DNA of 64,000 bases from Actinoplanes sandaracinus (lineage in GTDB: Bacteria; Actinomycetota; Actinomycetes; Mycobacteriales; Micromonosporaceae), in assembly GCF_030009775.1 (NCBI RefSeq), contig NZ_JASCTH010000019.1, forward strand, positions 1-64,000. Direction: 5' to 3'. Made by a program: the position numbers and the translations under genes. Under the pieces are notes generated by a model. The model saw only the letters and a program-made list of their open reading frames with translations. It was not told where the DNA came from and made no database searches. Shown piece after piece: positions 40,345 to 48,688 of this stretch (positions are counted from its first letter, which is position 1; each line of letters opens with the position of its first letter).

Positions 40345-40397
40345 CCGATCAGTCGGCGCGGACTGCTCGGTGCCTGATTGCTCGCGGGTACGCCGTT

Positions 40398-40457
40398 CTT
40401 CTGAGGGCGCCGGGCGATCCGTCCTTCTGAGGGCGCCGGGCGATCCGTCGGCGCCCT
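40398..40457. repeat. 26-bp tandem duplication with hairpin
   Basis: A 26-bp unit starting CTTCTGAGGGCGCC occurs twice in direct succession (40398-40423 and 40424-40449). The AGGGCGCC of the second copy pairs perfectly with GGCGCCCT at 40450-40457 to form a hairpin, 80-110 nt after the preceding gene. The hairpin is a plausible terminator whose left arm has been duplicated. Confidence 0.7.
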
Positions 40458-40536
40458 GAACCGGTGGCACGTCTGGAGTCGGCCGCGCTGACGGCGCGGC
40501 CGAGAAATGTCGGTGGTCGCTGTTAGCGTGCGGGCC

Positions 40537-41028
40537 ATGACGGACATCGATGCGGAGAAAGCGGTACTGCGGGAATTCCTGGCCTATCAGCGGGCCAGCG
40601 TCGAGGCGATTCTCGCCGGTCTCGGTGAGGAAGCTCTGCACACACCGGTGCTGCCTTCCGGGTGGACGCCGCTCGGCATGGTGGAGCATCTGGGTCACGC
40701 GGAGCGGCACTGGTTTCAGCAGGTCCTCACCGGAGTCGTCGAGCCACTGCCGTGGCCCGACGACTGCGCCCCGCTCACCACAGTTCGGCCATCGGAGACG
40801 GTGCTGGGCTTCTACCGCGACGAGTGCGCCCGGTCCGACAAGATCATCGCGGAGACCGCGCTCGACGCGGTGCCGGTGTGGGCTCATCCGCAGGAACCGC
40901 TCGCCTCGCAGACCACCGACCTGCGCCGGATCATCCTGCACATGATCGAGGAGACCGCCCGGCACGCCGGCCATCTCGACGCGGCCCGCGAGTTGATCGA
41001 CGGCCGCACCGGCCTGGGCCCCCGATGA
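40537..41028 (+). CDS. DinB/DUF664-like protein, mycothiol-dependent type
   Basis: The 163-residue protein is a four-helix bundle of the DinB/YfiT kind: FLAYQRASVEAILAGLGEEA, then WTPLGMVEHLGHAERHWFQQ with the first metal-ligand His. Near the end is IILHMIEETARHAGHLDAAR with the H-x-x-x-H ligands. The three-His site and the 'EETARHAGHLDxxRELIDG' ending are typical of actinobacterial DUF664 and mycothiol-transferase relatives. It probably uses a bound metal to activate mycothiol or another thiol for detoxification. ATG 40537 begins the first helix. Confidence 0.85.
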   Translation: MTDIDAEKAVLREFLAYQRASVEAILAGLGEEALHTPVLPSGWTPLGMVEHLGHAERHWFQQVLTGVVEPLPWPDDCAPLTTVRPSETVLGFYRDECARSDKIIAETALDAVPVWAHPQEPLASQTTDLRRIILHMIEETARHAGHLDAARELIDGRTGLGPR

Positions 41029-41166
41029 CTCGGGCGGCGACGACCACGGTGTTACCCGCCCGGCAATAGCTGCGGGCGACGCCGCCCGGCCGCGGGTTGT
41101 GGCCACGGCCCGGCCGCGGGTTGCAGTTGCGGCACCGCTGCGGCACGGCCGTGGCCTCAACGCCGG

Positions 41167-41376
41167 TCAGGCTCGGCGGGTGACCAGTCGCTGCAGGAGC
41201 GGCATCAGGCCGTAGACCACGATCGGCACCGCGATGGTGGCCAGGACCAGGGTGCGGAGCACCAGCGGCAGGTCCTGCAGCAGGTCGCCGAGCAGCAGTT
41301 GCAGCACGGTCAGGGTCGGGAAGACAGCCACCCAGATCATGACGGCCATGCGGTGACGAGGGGATCGAGCAGACAT
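41167..41376 (-). CDS. Small two-helix membrane protein
   Basis: The 69-residue product has MAVMIWVAVFPTLTVLQLLL and LRTLVLATIAVPIVVYGLMP as two membrane helices, with basic ends (RSPRHR, QRLVTRRA). GGGAG lies about 9 nt before ATG 41376. It follows the thioredoxin-reductase-like gene on the same strand after a repeat-containing gap. Family and role are unknown. Confidence 0.65.
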   Translation of the reverse strand: MSARSPRHRMAVMIWVAVFPTLTVLQLLLGDLLQDLPLVLRTLVLATIAVPIVVYGLMPLLQRLVTRRA

Positions 41377-41395
41377 CGGAAAGGCTCCCTGAATA

Positions 41396-41440
41396 GAGGT
41401 GAACTAGACGGAGGTGAACTAGACGGAGGTGAACTAGGGA
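41396..41440. repeat. 15-bp tandem repeat, three copies
   Basis: GAGGTGAACTAGACG is repeated at 41396, 41411 and, with a changed end, 41426; GAACTAG occurs once more at about 41452. The array lies in the short gap between the flavoprotein stop (41455) and the small membrane-protein start (41376), so it is in the message of the second gene. On the minus strand the units read as direct repeats containing TTCACCTC. Confidence 0.8.
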
Positions 41441-41454
41441 CGAGACGGGGCGAA

Positions 41455-42546
41455 CTAGAGAGAGGCGAAGGAGAGGGCGGCGACCCGGCGTTCCATGGCG
41501 ACCGAGAAAGGCAGGGCGTTCCGCACGTCCTCGTCGACGAGGTCGGCGTGCAGGTCGATGGCTGCGGCCGATCCGGCACCGGCTGCGGTGATCACCTGGG
41601 CGCGTGGGTCGACGGCGTTGCCCGCGGCCCAGACGCCGGGCACGCTGGTCCGGCCCGTCCGCTCGGCGATCACGACCGCACCGAGGCCGGTGAGCAGGCT
41701 GTCGCTCGGGACGAGCCTGGGCCGGACGAACAGCGCCTGCGGCGCGACCATGCTCGCCCAGTCGAGTTCGACACCGGCCAGCCGATCATCGTCGATGACC
41801 ATCCGGGTCACGGTGCCCTCGACGATCCGGATGTCGCGGGCGGTGAGCCGCTGCCGCTCGTCGCCGGTCAGCTCGTGGGTGTGGGCGTAGAAGACCACGT
41901 CGTCCGACCACTGCCTGATCAGCAGGGCATGCTCGACGGTTTCGGGGCTGCCCCCGAGCACGCCGAGCGGACGGTCCCGGACCTCATAGCCGTGGCAGTA
42001 CGGGCAGTGCAGCACGTCGCGGCCCCAGCGCTCGGCGAGGCCGGGAATGCCGGGGATCTCGTCACGCAGGCCGGTGGCCACGAGCACCCGGCGGGCGAAC
42101 AGCAGGGCACCCGATGCCAGGCGAACCCGGAAGCCGGCGTTCACCGCGCCCGCGGCACGAATACCGGTATCCACCGCGCCCGCCGCACGAACCCCGGCCG
42201 CTGCACGGGCTCCGGGTGCGGGTGCGGGTGCGGGTGCGGGTGCGGGTGCGGGTGCGGGTGCGGGTGCGGGTGCGGGTGCGGCGGACGGTGAGAGCGGCGT
42301 GATCGAGAGGACGGTGTCGGCGAGCAGTTCCCCGCCGTACCCGATGATCTCGGTCCTTCCGGCGGCGAGGAAATCGGCCGGTGACATGCCGTCTCGGGAG
42401 AGGAAACCCTGCATGTGCGCGGCCGGCGCGTTGCGCGGCGCGCCCGCGTCGACGACCGCGACCCGGCGCCGGGCGCGGGTCAGTACCAGGGCGGCGCTCA
42501 GTCCGGCGGCGCCGCCGCCCACCACTACGACGTCGTATTCGTTCAT
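41455..42546 (-). CDS. Thioredoxin-reductase-like flavoprotein with Ala-Pro repeat insert
   Basis: The 363-residue protein begins EYDVVVVGGGAAGLSAALVL (FAD GxGxxG) and has the redox pair HCPYCHGYEV, the pyridine-nucleotide site LGVLGGSPETVEHALLI and the C-terminal FAD site PGVWAAGNAVDPRAQVITAA. This fits actinobacterial thioredoxin-reductase-like oxidoreductases (normally about 300-320 residues). The extra length comes from an (Ala-Pro)11 run plus an imperfect RAAGAV repeat (about residues 86-125), encoded by a GGGTGC hexanucleotide array. The insert lies in a loop and keeps frame. ATG 42546 begins the FAD strand. It is divergent from the XRE-cupin regulator, its probable controller. Confidence 0.85.
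   Translation of the reverse strand: MNEYDVVVVGGGAAGLSAALVLTRARRRVAVVDAGAPRNAPAAHMQGFLSRDGMSPADFLAAGRTEIIGYGGELLADTVLSITPLSPSAAPAPAPAPAPAPAPAPAPAPAPGARAAAGVRAAGAVDTGIRAAGAVNAGFRVRLASGALLFARRVLVATGLRDEIPGIPGLAERWGRDVLHCPYCHGYEVRDRPLGVLGGSPETVEHALLIRQWSDDVVFYAHTHELTGDERQRLTARDIRIVEGTVTRMVIDDDRLAGVELDWASMVAPQALFVRPRLVPSDSLLTGLGAVVIAERTGRTSVPGVWAAGNAVDPRAQVITAAGAGSAAAIDLHADLVDEDVRNALPFSVAMERRVAALSFASL
42214..42279. repeat. (GGGTGC)11 microsatellite inside a coding gene
   Basis: Eleven perfect copies of a 6-bp unit encode Ala-Pro dipeptides on the minus strand within the flavoprotein. Because the unit is two codons, copy-number changes alter linker length without breaking the frame. Confidence 0.9.
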
Positions 42547-42623
42547 GGCGCCCAGGTTCCGCCGAGGCCGTGAGAACGGCAACCAATGTTGCTGATTCCG
42601 GGAAATGCCTGTGGAATGGCCGG

Positions 42624-43205
42624 GTGGAACAAGCCATCGCCGCCGCGCTCTCCGAGGTCGGACCCCGCCTGAAACGCCTCCGCACCCAGCGCAACGTCAC
42701 GCTGACCGCGCTTGCCGAGATCACCGGCATCTCGAAGAGCACCCTGTCCCGGCTGGAGAGCGGTCAGCGCAAGCCCAGCCTGGAACTGCTGCTGCCGATC
42801 GCACTGGCACACCGGGTGCCGGTCGACGAACTGATCGGCGCGCCGCAGATCGCCGACCCACGGGTGCGGCCGGTTCCCCGCCGGGTGAACGGGCGGATCG
42901 TGCTGCCGCTCACCCCGCACGCCGGATCACTCCAGGCCTGGAAGGTGATCATCCCGGCTGATCAGATCGAGCCGGAGCAGCGGGTGCACGAGGGCTACGA
43001 GTGGCTCTATGTGCTGTCCGGGCGGCTGCGACTGGTCCTCGGCGACCACGACTTCGTGATCGGGGCCGGGGAGGCGGCCGAGTTCGACACCCGCGTTCCG
43101 CACTGGTTCGGCAGCACCGGTGACCGTCCGGTCGAGATCATCAGCATCCTGGGGCGTCAGGGCGAACGCATGCACGTCCGAGCCCGCCCCGCTGAGCCGT
43201 CGTGA
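42624..43205 (+). CDS. XRE-cupin transcriptional regulator
   Basis: The 193-residue protein has an XRE HTH (about 13-67; LKRLRTQRNVTLTALAEITG, then ISKSTLSRLESGQRKPSLEL) and a C-terminal cupin barrel (about 105-185; EGYEWLYVLSGRLRLVLGD, then FVIGAGEAAEFDTRVPHWFG). Such regulators sense small molecules or metals through the cupin. GTG 42624 gives the usual length. It is divergent from the flavoprotein at 42546 (77 nt), which it probably regulates. Confidence 0.85.
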   Translation: MEQAIAAALSEVGPRLKRLRTQRNVTLTALAEITGISKSTLSRLESGQRKPSLELLLPIALAHRVPVDELIGAPQIADPRVRPVPRRVNGRIVLPLTPHAGSLQAWKVIIPADQIEPEQRVHEGYEWLYVLSGRLRLVLGDHDFVIGAGEAAEFDTRVPHWFGSTGDRPVEIISILGRQGERMHVRARPAEPS

Positions 43206-43994
43206 GCGCCGCCGTCCTGAGCGCCGCCGTCGTGAGCGCCGCTGACCGGTCATGATCGCCCGGTCCCACGACGCGTCCGGGGATCCGGCCGCGCAGAGCT
43301 TCGGCCGCCTCCTCGACAGCGCCGGTTTCCCTCGACGGGGAGGCCGTAGAGAGCCGACCGGGTGTCACCTGCCGTCCGGCTAAGACGACCGGGTTCCGGG
43401 TCCGCTGGACGTCAGCGAACGCATCAGACCGCCCGAGCCATGTGTTCGCGGGGAACGGTGGGACTACGGGACCGGTGAGCGGCACCTCACCGACGGACTC
43501 GAAGTACCGCCCGTGAGATGCCGCACGCGGCGGCCACCGCCCACCTGAAAATATGCTCACCCGCCGCCGTTAGCGGCACCCAGCCAGCAGCGCCTGGCCC
43601 TGCAGCATCCCGGCCAGCGCCCCGGCCCATCCCCCGCCGGCGCCCCGTAGGCCCTCGCGAGCGCCCCGGCCCACCATCCAGCTCAGCGCCCCGGCTCAGC
43701 AGTAGCCGACCCAGCTGCACCCGCCAGCGGATCGGCTCAGCAGCGCCCAGCCAGCGGCAGCGGGACCCGGGCCACCCGACCAGCCGGACCGCGCTGAAGG
43801 CGATGGCCTCACGGCCGTGACCATTCTGGCGTCACCTTCCGGCGCGTCCTGTCCGGCAGGCGTCCACGCGCCCGCGATCGGCACGACATCGATGTGAGCA
43901 ACCAGGACGACCGGCCGCGCCGCACGCAACAGGCGAAACGCAGGCCGTGACTACATCACCCGCACCGGTTCCAGAGACTTCGCCGCACGACAGG
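43206..43994. other. Non-coding or decayed stretch of about 0.8 kb
   Basis: No intact gene is seen. At 43800-43930 a minus-strand stretch reads RPVVLVAHIDVVPIAGAW, which looks like the metal-binding 'LVGHxDVVP' start of M20-family peptidases, but it is not continued. The region 43540-43760 is rich in near-repeats of CAGCGCCC and GCCCCGGC. A GAGCGCCGCCGT motif is repeated just after the XRE-cupin gene. It is probably a gene graveyard ending at the strong terminator at 43995. Confidence 0.4.
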
Positions 43995-44038
43995 AAATGC
44001 CGCCTCAACGCCTCATGAGAGGCGTTGAGGCGGCATTT
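43995..44038. terminator. Very strong bidirectional hairpin terminator
   Basis: A perfect 20-bp stem (43995-44014 with 44019-44038) starting AAATGCCGCCTCAACGCCTC encloses a 4-nt loop, and T/A runs flank both sides. It lies 64 nt after the stop of the minus-strand radical SAM gene and can terminate from either direction. Confidence 0.9.
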
Positions 44039-44101
44039 TCGCAGCGTAGGCGTCTCGCACGGAGACCATCGAAGCGCGAAGCCAGGCGCAGAGCGCCTCG
44101 A

Positions 44102-45406
44102 TCATTCAGCCGGCAGGGTGTCCATGAAGGAACTCACCGAGAAGACCGCGTTACCGGCACCGGGCGGGCCGTATCCGGGCGGGGTGCTCAGCCCGTTCGC
44201 CTCCATGGTCGCGCGGTACGCCTCGAGCAGCCGGATGTGGTATTCCAGCGGCGCGCCCTCGGGATTGGTCTTCCCGAGAGGTGTGGTCGGCTCCGGGCAC
44301 CAGGTGGTGAATCGCGGCAGAATGCCCCGGGACATGAAATATTGCAGGCCCTCGGTGGTCGATTCGATAGCCGCGTCGACCGTGGTGAACCCGAACGGCT
44401 CGGCCATCTCGACACCGGCCACGAAGTTCGGGATCACGTTACGCGGACCGAACACCTCAGCCGAGTCGAGGATGCGGCGATGCCATTCCTCGCGGCCCAC
44501 ATATCGTTCCTTGCCCGGGCAGTAGAGCTCGAACAGCCGCTTGTCCCACACCTCGAAGTTCGGGTGGTAGATGCGGATGCCGTAGTCGTAGAACCGCTGC
44601 ACGTCCTCTTTCGGGAGCGCCTGCGCGACGACCTTGCCGATCCACCGGCCTGGGAACCGCTCCTCGATGGCCTGCGCGTAACGCCCGTAGAAGTCGGCCT
44701 CGGCCAGCCCGTCGACCTTGCTGGTGACACTGCCGCCGGTCAGCGTGTAGGCGTGCGACGTCTTCGCGGTGTCGTACTTGTCGATGATCGCGAGCGCTTC
44801 GAGCACCTCGTCGACCGGTTTCACACCGGTGTAGGGCCGCCCGGCAGCCTTGTGCTGACGCCAGTTGTGGTTGATGTCGCAGTACTGACATTCCTCTTTG
44901 GCGCCGAAGTACTGACACACCCGGAACACGGTGAGATAGACGAGATAGCCCCACTGAATGGTGGGGGCGACCTCCATCACCTGCTTGCCGTTGCTGAGGG
45001 TGTGCCGGTAATAGTCCGGCATCGGCGGCAGACCCACATCGGCGATCGGCTTGCCGTCGAGGTGAAGCATGAGCTTCCCGTCCTCGGCCGGCTTGACCCG
45101 GTACGGCGACGACGGGTTGATGCGCACCGACACCACGGTCCGCCGCAGCCCATAGGGCCCACCGGTGAGCACGATCTCCTCCGGCGGGCGCCGCAGCGCC
45201 GCCTCACCCAACTCCGGAAGCGTCCGGTGGTCGAACGAGAAGATGAAGTACGACTTCGGCTTCACATCACCGTTCTCATTGTCGGTGAGCGCCGAATCGT
45301 CGAACGCCAGCCCGCCCCGCAGCAGGTCTTCCTTGATCACCGCCTCACGCGGGATATGCGGGAACCGTCCCATCAGATCTTCGATGAGATCCGTACGCGT
45401 CTGCAT
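44102..45406 (-). CDS. Radical SAM protein with unusual cysteine spacing
   Basis: The 434-residue protein carries Cys164, Cys173 and Cys176 in FRVCQYFGAKEECQYCDINH, a C-x8-C-x2-C arrangement rather than the standard C-x3-C-x2-C. SAM-barrel-like strings follow: YTLTGGSVTSKVDGLAEADF (the GGE-like motif), GIRIYHPNFEVWDKRLFELY, and NVIPNFVAGVEMAEPFGFTT. An N-terminal domain of about 150 residues and a C-terminal PPGYGPPGAGNAVFS tail complete it. I recognise it as a radical SAM enzyme but not its substrate. ATG 45406 has GGGGAGGA 9 nt upstream. It appears to be transcribed alone and is closed by the 20-bp terminator. Confidence 0.75.
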   Translation of the reverse strand: MQTRTDLIEDLMGRFPHIPREAVIKEDLLRGGLAFDDSALTDNENGDVKPKSYFIFSFDHRTLPELGEAALRRPPEEIVLTGGPYGLRRTVVSVRINPSSPYRVKPAEDGKLMLHLDGKPIADVGLPPMPDYYRHTLSNGKQVMEVAPTIQWGYLVYLTVFRVCQYFGAKEECQYCDINHNWRQHKAAGRPYTGVKPVDEVLEALAIIDKYDTAKTSHAYTLTGGSVTSKVDGLAEADFYGRYAQAIEERFPGRWIGKVVAQALPKEDVQRFYDYGIRIYHPNFEVWDKRLFELYCPGKERYVGREEWHRRILDSAEVFGPRNVIPNFVAGVEMAEPFGFTTVDAAIESTTEGLQYFMSRGILPRFTTWCPEPTTPLGKTNPEGAPLEYHIRLLEAYRATMEANGLSTPPGYGPPGAGNAVFSVSSFMDTLPAE

Positions 45407-45811
45407 TGTGGCGTCCTCCCCGACGGACCGTAGCACGCCTGACTCCTTACATCCGGAGCCAGCCTCCCGTGTCACAGATCACCAAATCCCGAGGTCAGCC
45501 CGTCTGTCACGGTCACCCGCACTCCGGTCCTTCCGATGGGGTACGACACAGTCCTCCCCCACCGCAACCACCGGCCGGGCCTACCCCGCGACGCCGGCCC
45601 GCCCCCCTCCCCAGCGCGCCTATCGGGCGGAGTCCCGGCCCACCGGCCACGCCTCCCGGGTCCTTCGGGCCGAGCGCGGGCCGTCTCCGGGCGCGCTGTC
45701 AGGGCAACCGCGTCAGGGACGCCCTCGCCAGTTCCCGCACACGGGCCCACTCCGGCCGGGTGCCGAGCGCCTCGACCGACGTCGGCGCCGAGTGGGACGG
45801 TGGGCGGCCGG
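45407..45811. other. Intergenic stretch, no gene seen
   Basis: This 405-nt region upstream of the radical SAM gene has only short Gly/Pro/Arg-rich reading frames without ribosome-binding sites. It should hold the radical SAM promoter, but no clear -35/-10 pair was found. Confidence 0.4.
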
Positions 45812-46612
45812 TCAGGGCTCGGACGGGTCGGCGGCGCGGTCGAGCCAGTCCCCCATCAACGTGTCGAACATGGCTGGCTGGTCGAGTTGCAGGTTGTGGC
45901 CGGCGATGTCGAGGACCGCGAACGTCGCCCGTGGGTAGTGCGGCAGCAGAGCGAACTGGTCCACAAAGCCGACGCAATGGTCCTGCCGGCCGGTGAGGAT
46001 CAGAGTCGGGCGAGGGAACGGCGCACCGGACTCGGGCGGGCTGCTCAGCTCCCACCGCTGCTCGATGCGGGCGATGGCGCTCATGTCGGCCAGGTCGAGA
46101 CCGGGCATGATCTCGTCGCGGAAGCGTGCCGCCGCCGACGGGCTCTGCACGACCGCCATCTCGGTGAAGGCCTCCGCGGTCCGCTCGTCGAGCCCGGCGG
46201 CCCCGGCTGGATCAGGCCGCAGCACCCGCTTGGCCGGGAGGGTGCGCCGGGAGCGGTCGACGATCGTCCCGATGGGGCAGATCAGCGCCAGCCCGAGCAC
46301 CTGGGCGGCGCGGTCACGGGTCACGGCACGGCTCAGATAGCCGCCGTAGGACTCACCGATCACGAGGAACGGCTGGTCGCCGATGGTCTTGTCGATGAAG
46401 TCGTGGACGGCGGCCAGCAGATCGTCGGAACTGGTGATCGCCGGTGGGGCCGGTGACCGGCCCATGCCGGGGAGATCGGGGTAGAGCCGCCGATAGCCGC
46501 CCCGGCCGGTGAACACCGGCTCCAGGCAGCCCGACATCAGCCGGTGATCGGCCGTCCACCCGTGCAGAGCCAGCACCGGGACGCCGTCGCCGATCTCAGC
46601 GAAATTCACCAT
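45812..46612 (-). CDS. Alpha/beta hydrolase
   Basis: The 266-residue protein shows VPVLALHGWTADHRLMSGC (oxyanion HGW), RRLYPDLPGMGRSPAP, the nucleophile elbow LVIGESYGGYLSRAV (Ser), acid in TGRQDHCVGF and His in DIAGHNLQL. The full triad is present, and its order fits the epoxide-hydrolase/haloperoxidase-like part of the superfamily. GGAGG lies 8 nt before ATG 46612. It is cytoplasmic with an unknown substrate. Confidence 0.85.
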   Translation of the reverse strand: MVNFAEIGDGVPVLALHGWTADHRLMSGCLEPVFTGRGGYRRLYPDLPGMGRSPAPPAITSSDDLLAAVHDFIDKTIGDQPFLVIGESYGGYLSRAVTRDRAAQVLGLALICPIGTIVDRSRRTLPAKRVLRPDPAGAAGLDERTAEAFTEMAVVQSPSAAARFRDEIMPGLDLADMSAIARIEQRWELSSPPESGAPFPRPTLILTGRQDHCVGFVDQFALLPHYPRATFAVLDIAGHNLQLDQPAMFDTLMGDWLDRAADPSEP

Positions 46613-46706
46613 CGCCGAACCTCCATGCGCTCTCGCCGAACGCATGGATGCTCTCACCCACCCCTGACATTTTCGCGGCGATCACAACGCGATCACCGGC
46701 GTCGTC

Positions 46707-47690
46707 TCAGTACCGCAGGTGCTGGCGGGTCAGCTTCGCCGCCTTCTCGACCAGGGTGATGCCGCTCTGCATCGACTTGTTGTTGTGGGAGAGGACGACG
46801 ACGGACACGTCCACGGCGCCGTCCTTCGAGGTGACACGGCCGATGGTGTTGACGGCCCAGAGGCCGCCGTCGGCCGTACGCGTGTCCCATCCGTTCTTGA
46901 CCATGGTGATCTCACCGGCCTTGGCGACCGACGGAACACCCCAGTCCTGCGCCTTGTCGACGGTGTTCATCAGGCTGAAGGCGGTCTGGCGGGAGCTCGC
47001 GTTCAGCGGCCCTTTCGGGTCGACCAGCGCCGCCAGGAGTCTGACCTGGTCGGCAGCGGTCGTGCGGGTGAGGCCCCACCGGCTGTTGACGACCGTCTGG
47101 GTCAGCCCGAGCCGCTTGTTGCTCCTGGTGACCGCGGCCTTGCCGCCGAGTTTCTGGTAGAGGGACGTGGTCGCGCCGTTGTCGCTGAGCCGGATCATCG
47201 GCTTGGCCAGGGCCATCTCGGCGGACGTGGGCGCGCGGCCGGCGTCCTGCGCCTTGAGCAGCATGCACGCGAGGATCTGGGTCTTGACGATGCTCGCGGT
47301 GTCGAACTTGACGGAGCCCCGGTAGGCGTACGTGTGCCCGGTCTTGCGATCGAGAACGGCGACCGAGAAGTCGGGCGTGTTCCCCGCCAGCTTCCTCAGC
47401 GCCGCGTCCAGCGCTGTGACGTTGTCCGGCCAGCCGGCCGCGGCCGGTTCCTGAGCGGCTGCCCCGGCCGGCGCCGGTGGCACGCTGGGCGGCGGCGCTG
47501 CCGCGGGCGGCGTAGCAGTCGCGGACGCCGCGGGCGTCACGGAGGCCGCGGGTGGCGTCGCACGGTCGGCGGCCAGCGATGCCGCCGCCGAGCCCTCGCT
47601 GATGGCGTTGATGCCTGTCACGATCAGCGCTCCACCACTGATGATCACGGCGATCACCGCCGCGACGAACCAGACCCGTATCGACCTCAT
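46707..47690 (-). CDS. Membrane-anchored serine hydrolase of the class A beta-lactamase fold
   Basis: The 327-residue protein has an N-terminal signal-anchor (RVWFVAAVIAVIISGGALIV), an Ala/Pro-rich linker (about 40-85) and a penicillin-binding-fold domain with SIVK (Ser133, Lys136), SDN (168-170) and KNG (264-266, in place of KTG). The Glu166-type omega-loop residue of true class A beta-lactamases is not seen; the region reads RWGLTRTT. Efficient beta-lactam deacylation is therefore doubtful, and a cell-wall or regulatory role outside the membrane is as likely. ATG 47690 precedes the anchor directly. Confidence 0.8.
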   Translation of the reverse strand: MRSIRVWFVAAVIAVIISGGALIVTGINAISEGSAAASLAADRATPPAASVTPAASATATPPAAAPPPSVPPAPAGAAAQEPAAAGWPDNVTALDAALRKLAGNTPDFSVAVLDRKTGHTYAYRGSVKFDTASIVKTQILACMLLKAQDAGRAPTSAEMALAKPMIRLSDNGATTSLYQKLGGKAAVTRSNKRLGLTQTVVNSRWGLTRTTAADQVRLLAALVDPKGPLNASSRQTAFSLMNTVDKAQDWGVPSVAKAGEITMVKNGWDTRTADGGLWAVNTIGRVTSKDGAVDVSVVVLSHNNKSMQSGITLVEKAAKLTRQHLRY

Positions 47691-47721
47691 GGCGGCCCAC
47701 TCTAGCGACCGGGCGGCTTGA

Positions 47722-48606
47722 TCACGGCAGAAAGTCGGCGGTCAGCGAGATCAACGCGCGGGCGGCGGCGCCGGGCGGGCGGTCCGCCGGCACCGCGAGC
47801 GACAGCGGCCAGCGCAGGTCGGCGCCGGTGACGGGCATCGTCGCGATCCCGGCGGCGCCGTCGAGCAGGAAACGCGGCAGAAGAGCGACACCGAGCCCAT
47901 GTCGTACGTAGTCCGCGCTCGTACCGATGTCGGTGATCTCGATGGTGACGTGCCGCCGGACGCTGGCCGCCGCGAACGCCCGGTCGGCGACGTCCCGGTT
48001 GCCGTAACCGGCCGGCAGGTCGATGAAGTCCAGGCCGGCCAGCTCGTCGATGTGCACCGAGGCGCGGCCGGCGAGCGGGTGGCCGGGCGGCACCGCCAGG
48101 TCCATGACCGCGCCGGTCAGCTCGACGAGGTGCACGCCGGCCGGCCGCGGCCCGGGCACCGAGACGAAGGCCAGGTCCAGCCGGTGGTCGGCGAGCATGT
48201 CGACCAGCCCGCGCGAGCCGGCCGGGGACACCGCCGTCCGGATCAGCACGCCGGGGTGGCGCCGGTGGTACTCGCCGAGCAGCGCCGGCAGGTCGATGAC
48301 CCGGATCGAGGTGAGGGTGCCGATCCGCAGGGTGCCGCGCAGCCCGCCGCGCACCTCGGCCACCGCGTCGCGGGCGTCGCGGGCCGCGTCCAGAGCGGTC
48401 CGGGCACGGGGCAGCAGCGCGACGCCGGCGTCGGTGAGGCGGACGCGTTTGGCGTTGCGGTCGAGCAGCGGGGTGCCGAGTTCCCGTTCCAGGGTCTTGA
48501 TCGCGGCGGAGACGGCGGACTGGACCACATGCAGGCGAGCCGCCGCACGGGTGAAGTGCTGCTCCTCGGCGACGGCGACGAAGTACTCCAGTTGACGCAG
48601 TTCCAT
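47722..48606 (-). CDS. LysR-type regulator
   Basis: The 294-residue protein has the LysR HTH (MELRQLEYFVAVAEEQHFTR, then AAARLHVVQSAVSAAIKTLE) and a two-lobe effector domain (GTLRIGTLTSIRVIDLPALL to FLLDGAAGIATMPVTGADL). ATG 48606 is standard for the family. It is divergent from the MFS gene at 48689 and very probably activates it. The gap carries ATCATCAA and, further on, TTGATGAT as candidate half-sites. Confidence 0.9.
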   Translation of the reverse strand: MELRQLEYFVAVAEEQHFTRAAARLHVVQSAVSAAIKTLERELGTPLLDRNAKRVRLTDAGVALLPRARTALDAARDARDAVAEVRGGLRGTLRIGTLTSIRVIDLPALLGEYHRRHPGVLIRTAVSPAGSRGLVDMLADHRLDLAFVSVPGPRPAGVHLVELTGAVMDLAVPPGHPLAGRASVHIDELAGLDFIDLPAGYGNRDVADRAFAAASVRRHVTIEITDIGTSADYVRHGLGVALLPRFLLDGAAGIATMPVTGADLRWPLSLAVPADRPPGAAARALISLTADFLP

Positions 48607-48688
48607 GCCGCCAATCATCAACGATGGCGATCGTACCGAGCTGGAACTCTCGTTGGATTTGATGATCGAGTCGGTGCACTGTCGGCTC

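Noticed and set aside
42214..42279. CRISPR or other spaced repeat array
   Set aside because: The repeats are contiguous 6-bp units with no spacers; none of the repeats in this window has the direct-repeat/unique-spacer pattern.
42047..42595. Plus-strand frames across the hexanucleotide array
   Set aside because: They are antisense readings of the repeat giving Gly-Ala or Arg-Val runs; the minus-strand flavoprotein has all the conserved motifs.
43696..43929. M20 peptidase gene
   Set aside because: Only one motif-like string (VVLVAHIDVVP) is seen; no further active-site region or start follows, so it is at most a fragment.
45472..45750. Minus-strand 92-codon frame upstream of the radical SAM gene
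   Set aside because: Gly/Pro/Arg-rich composition without ribosome-binding site or conserved text; typical chance frame in GC-rich DNA.
46707..47690. True class A beta-lactamase (resistance gene)
   Set aside because: SxxK, SDN and a KNG variant are present, but the omega-loop Glu needed for hydrolysis is not seen; the broader fold name is used instead.
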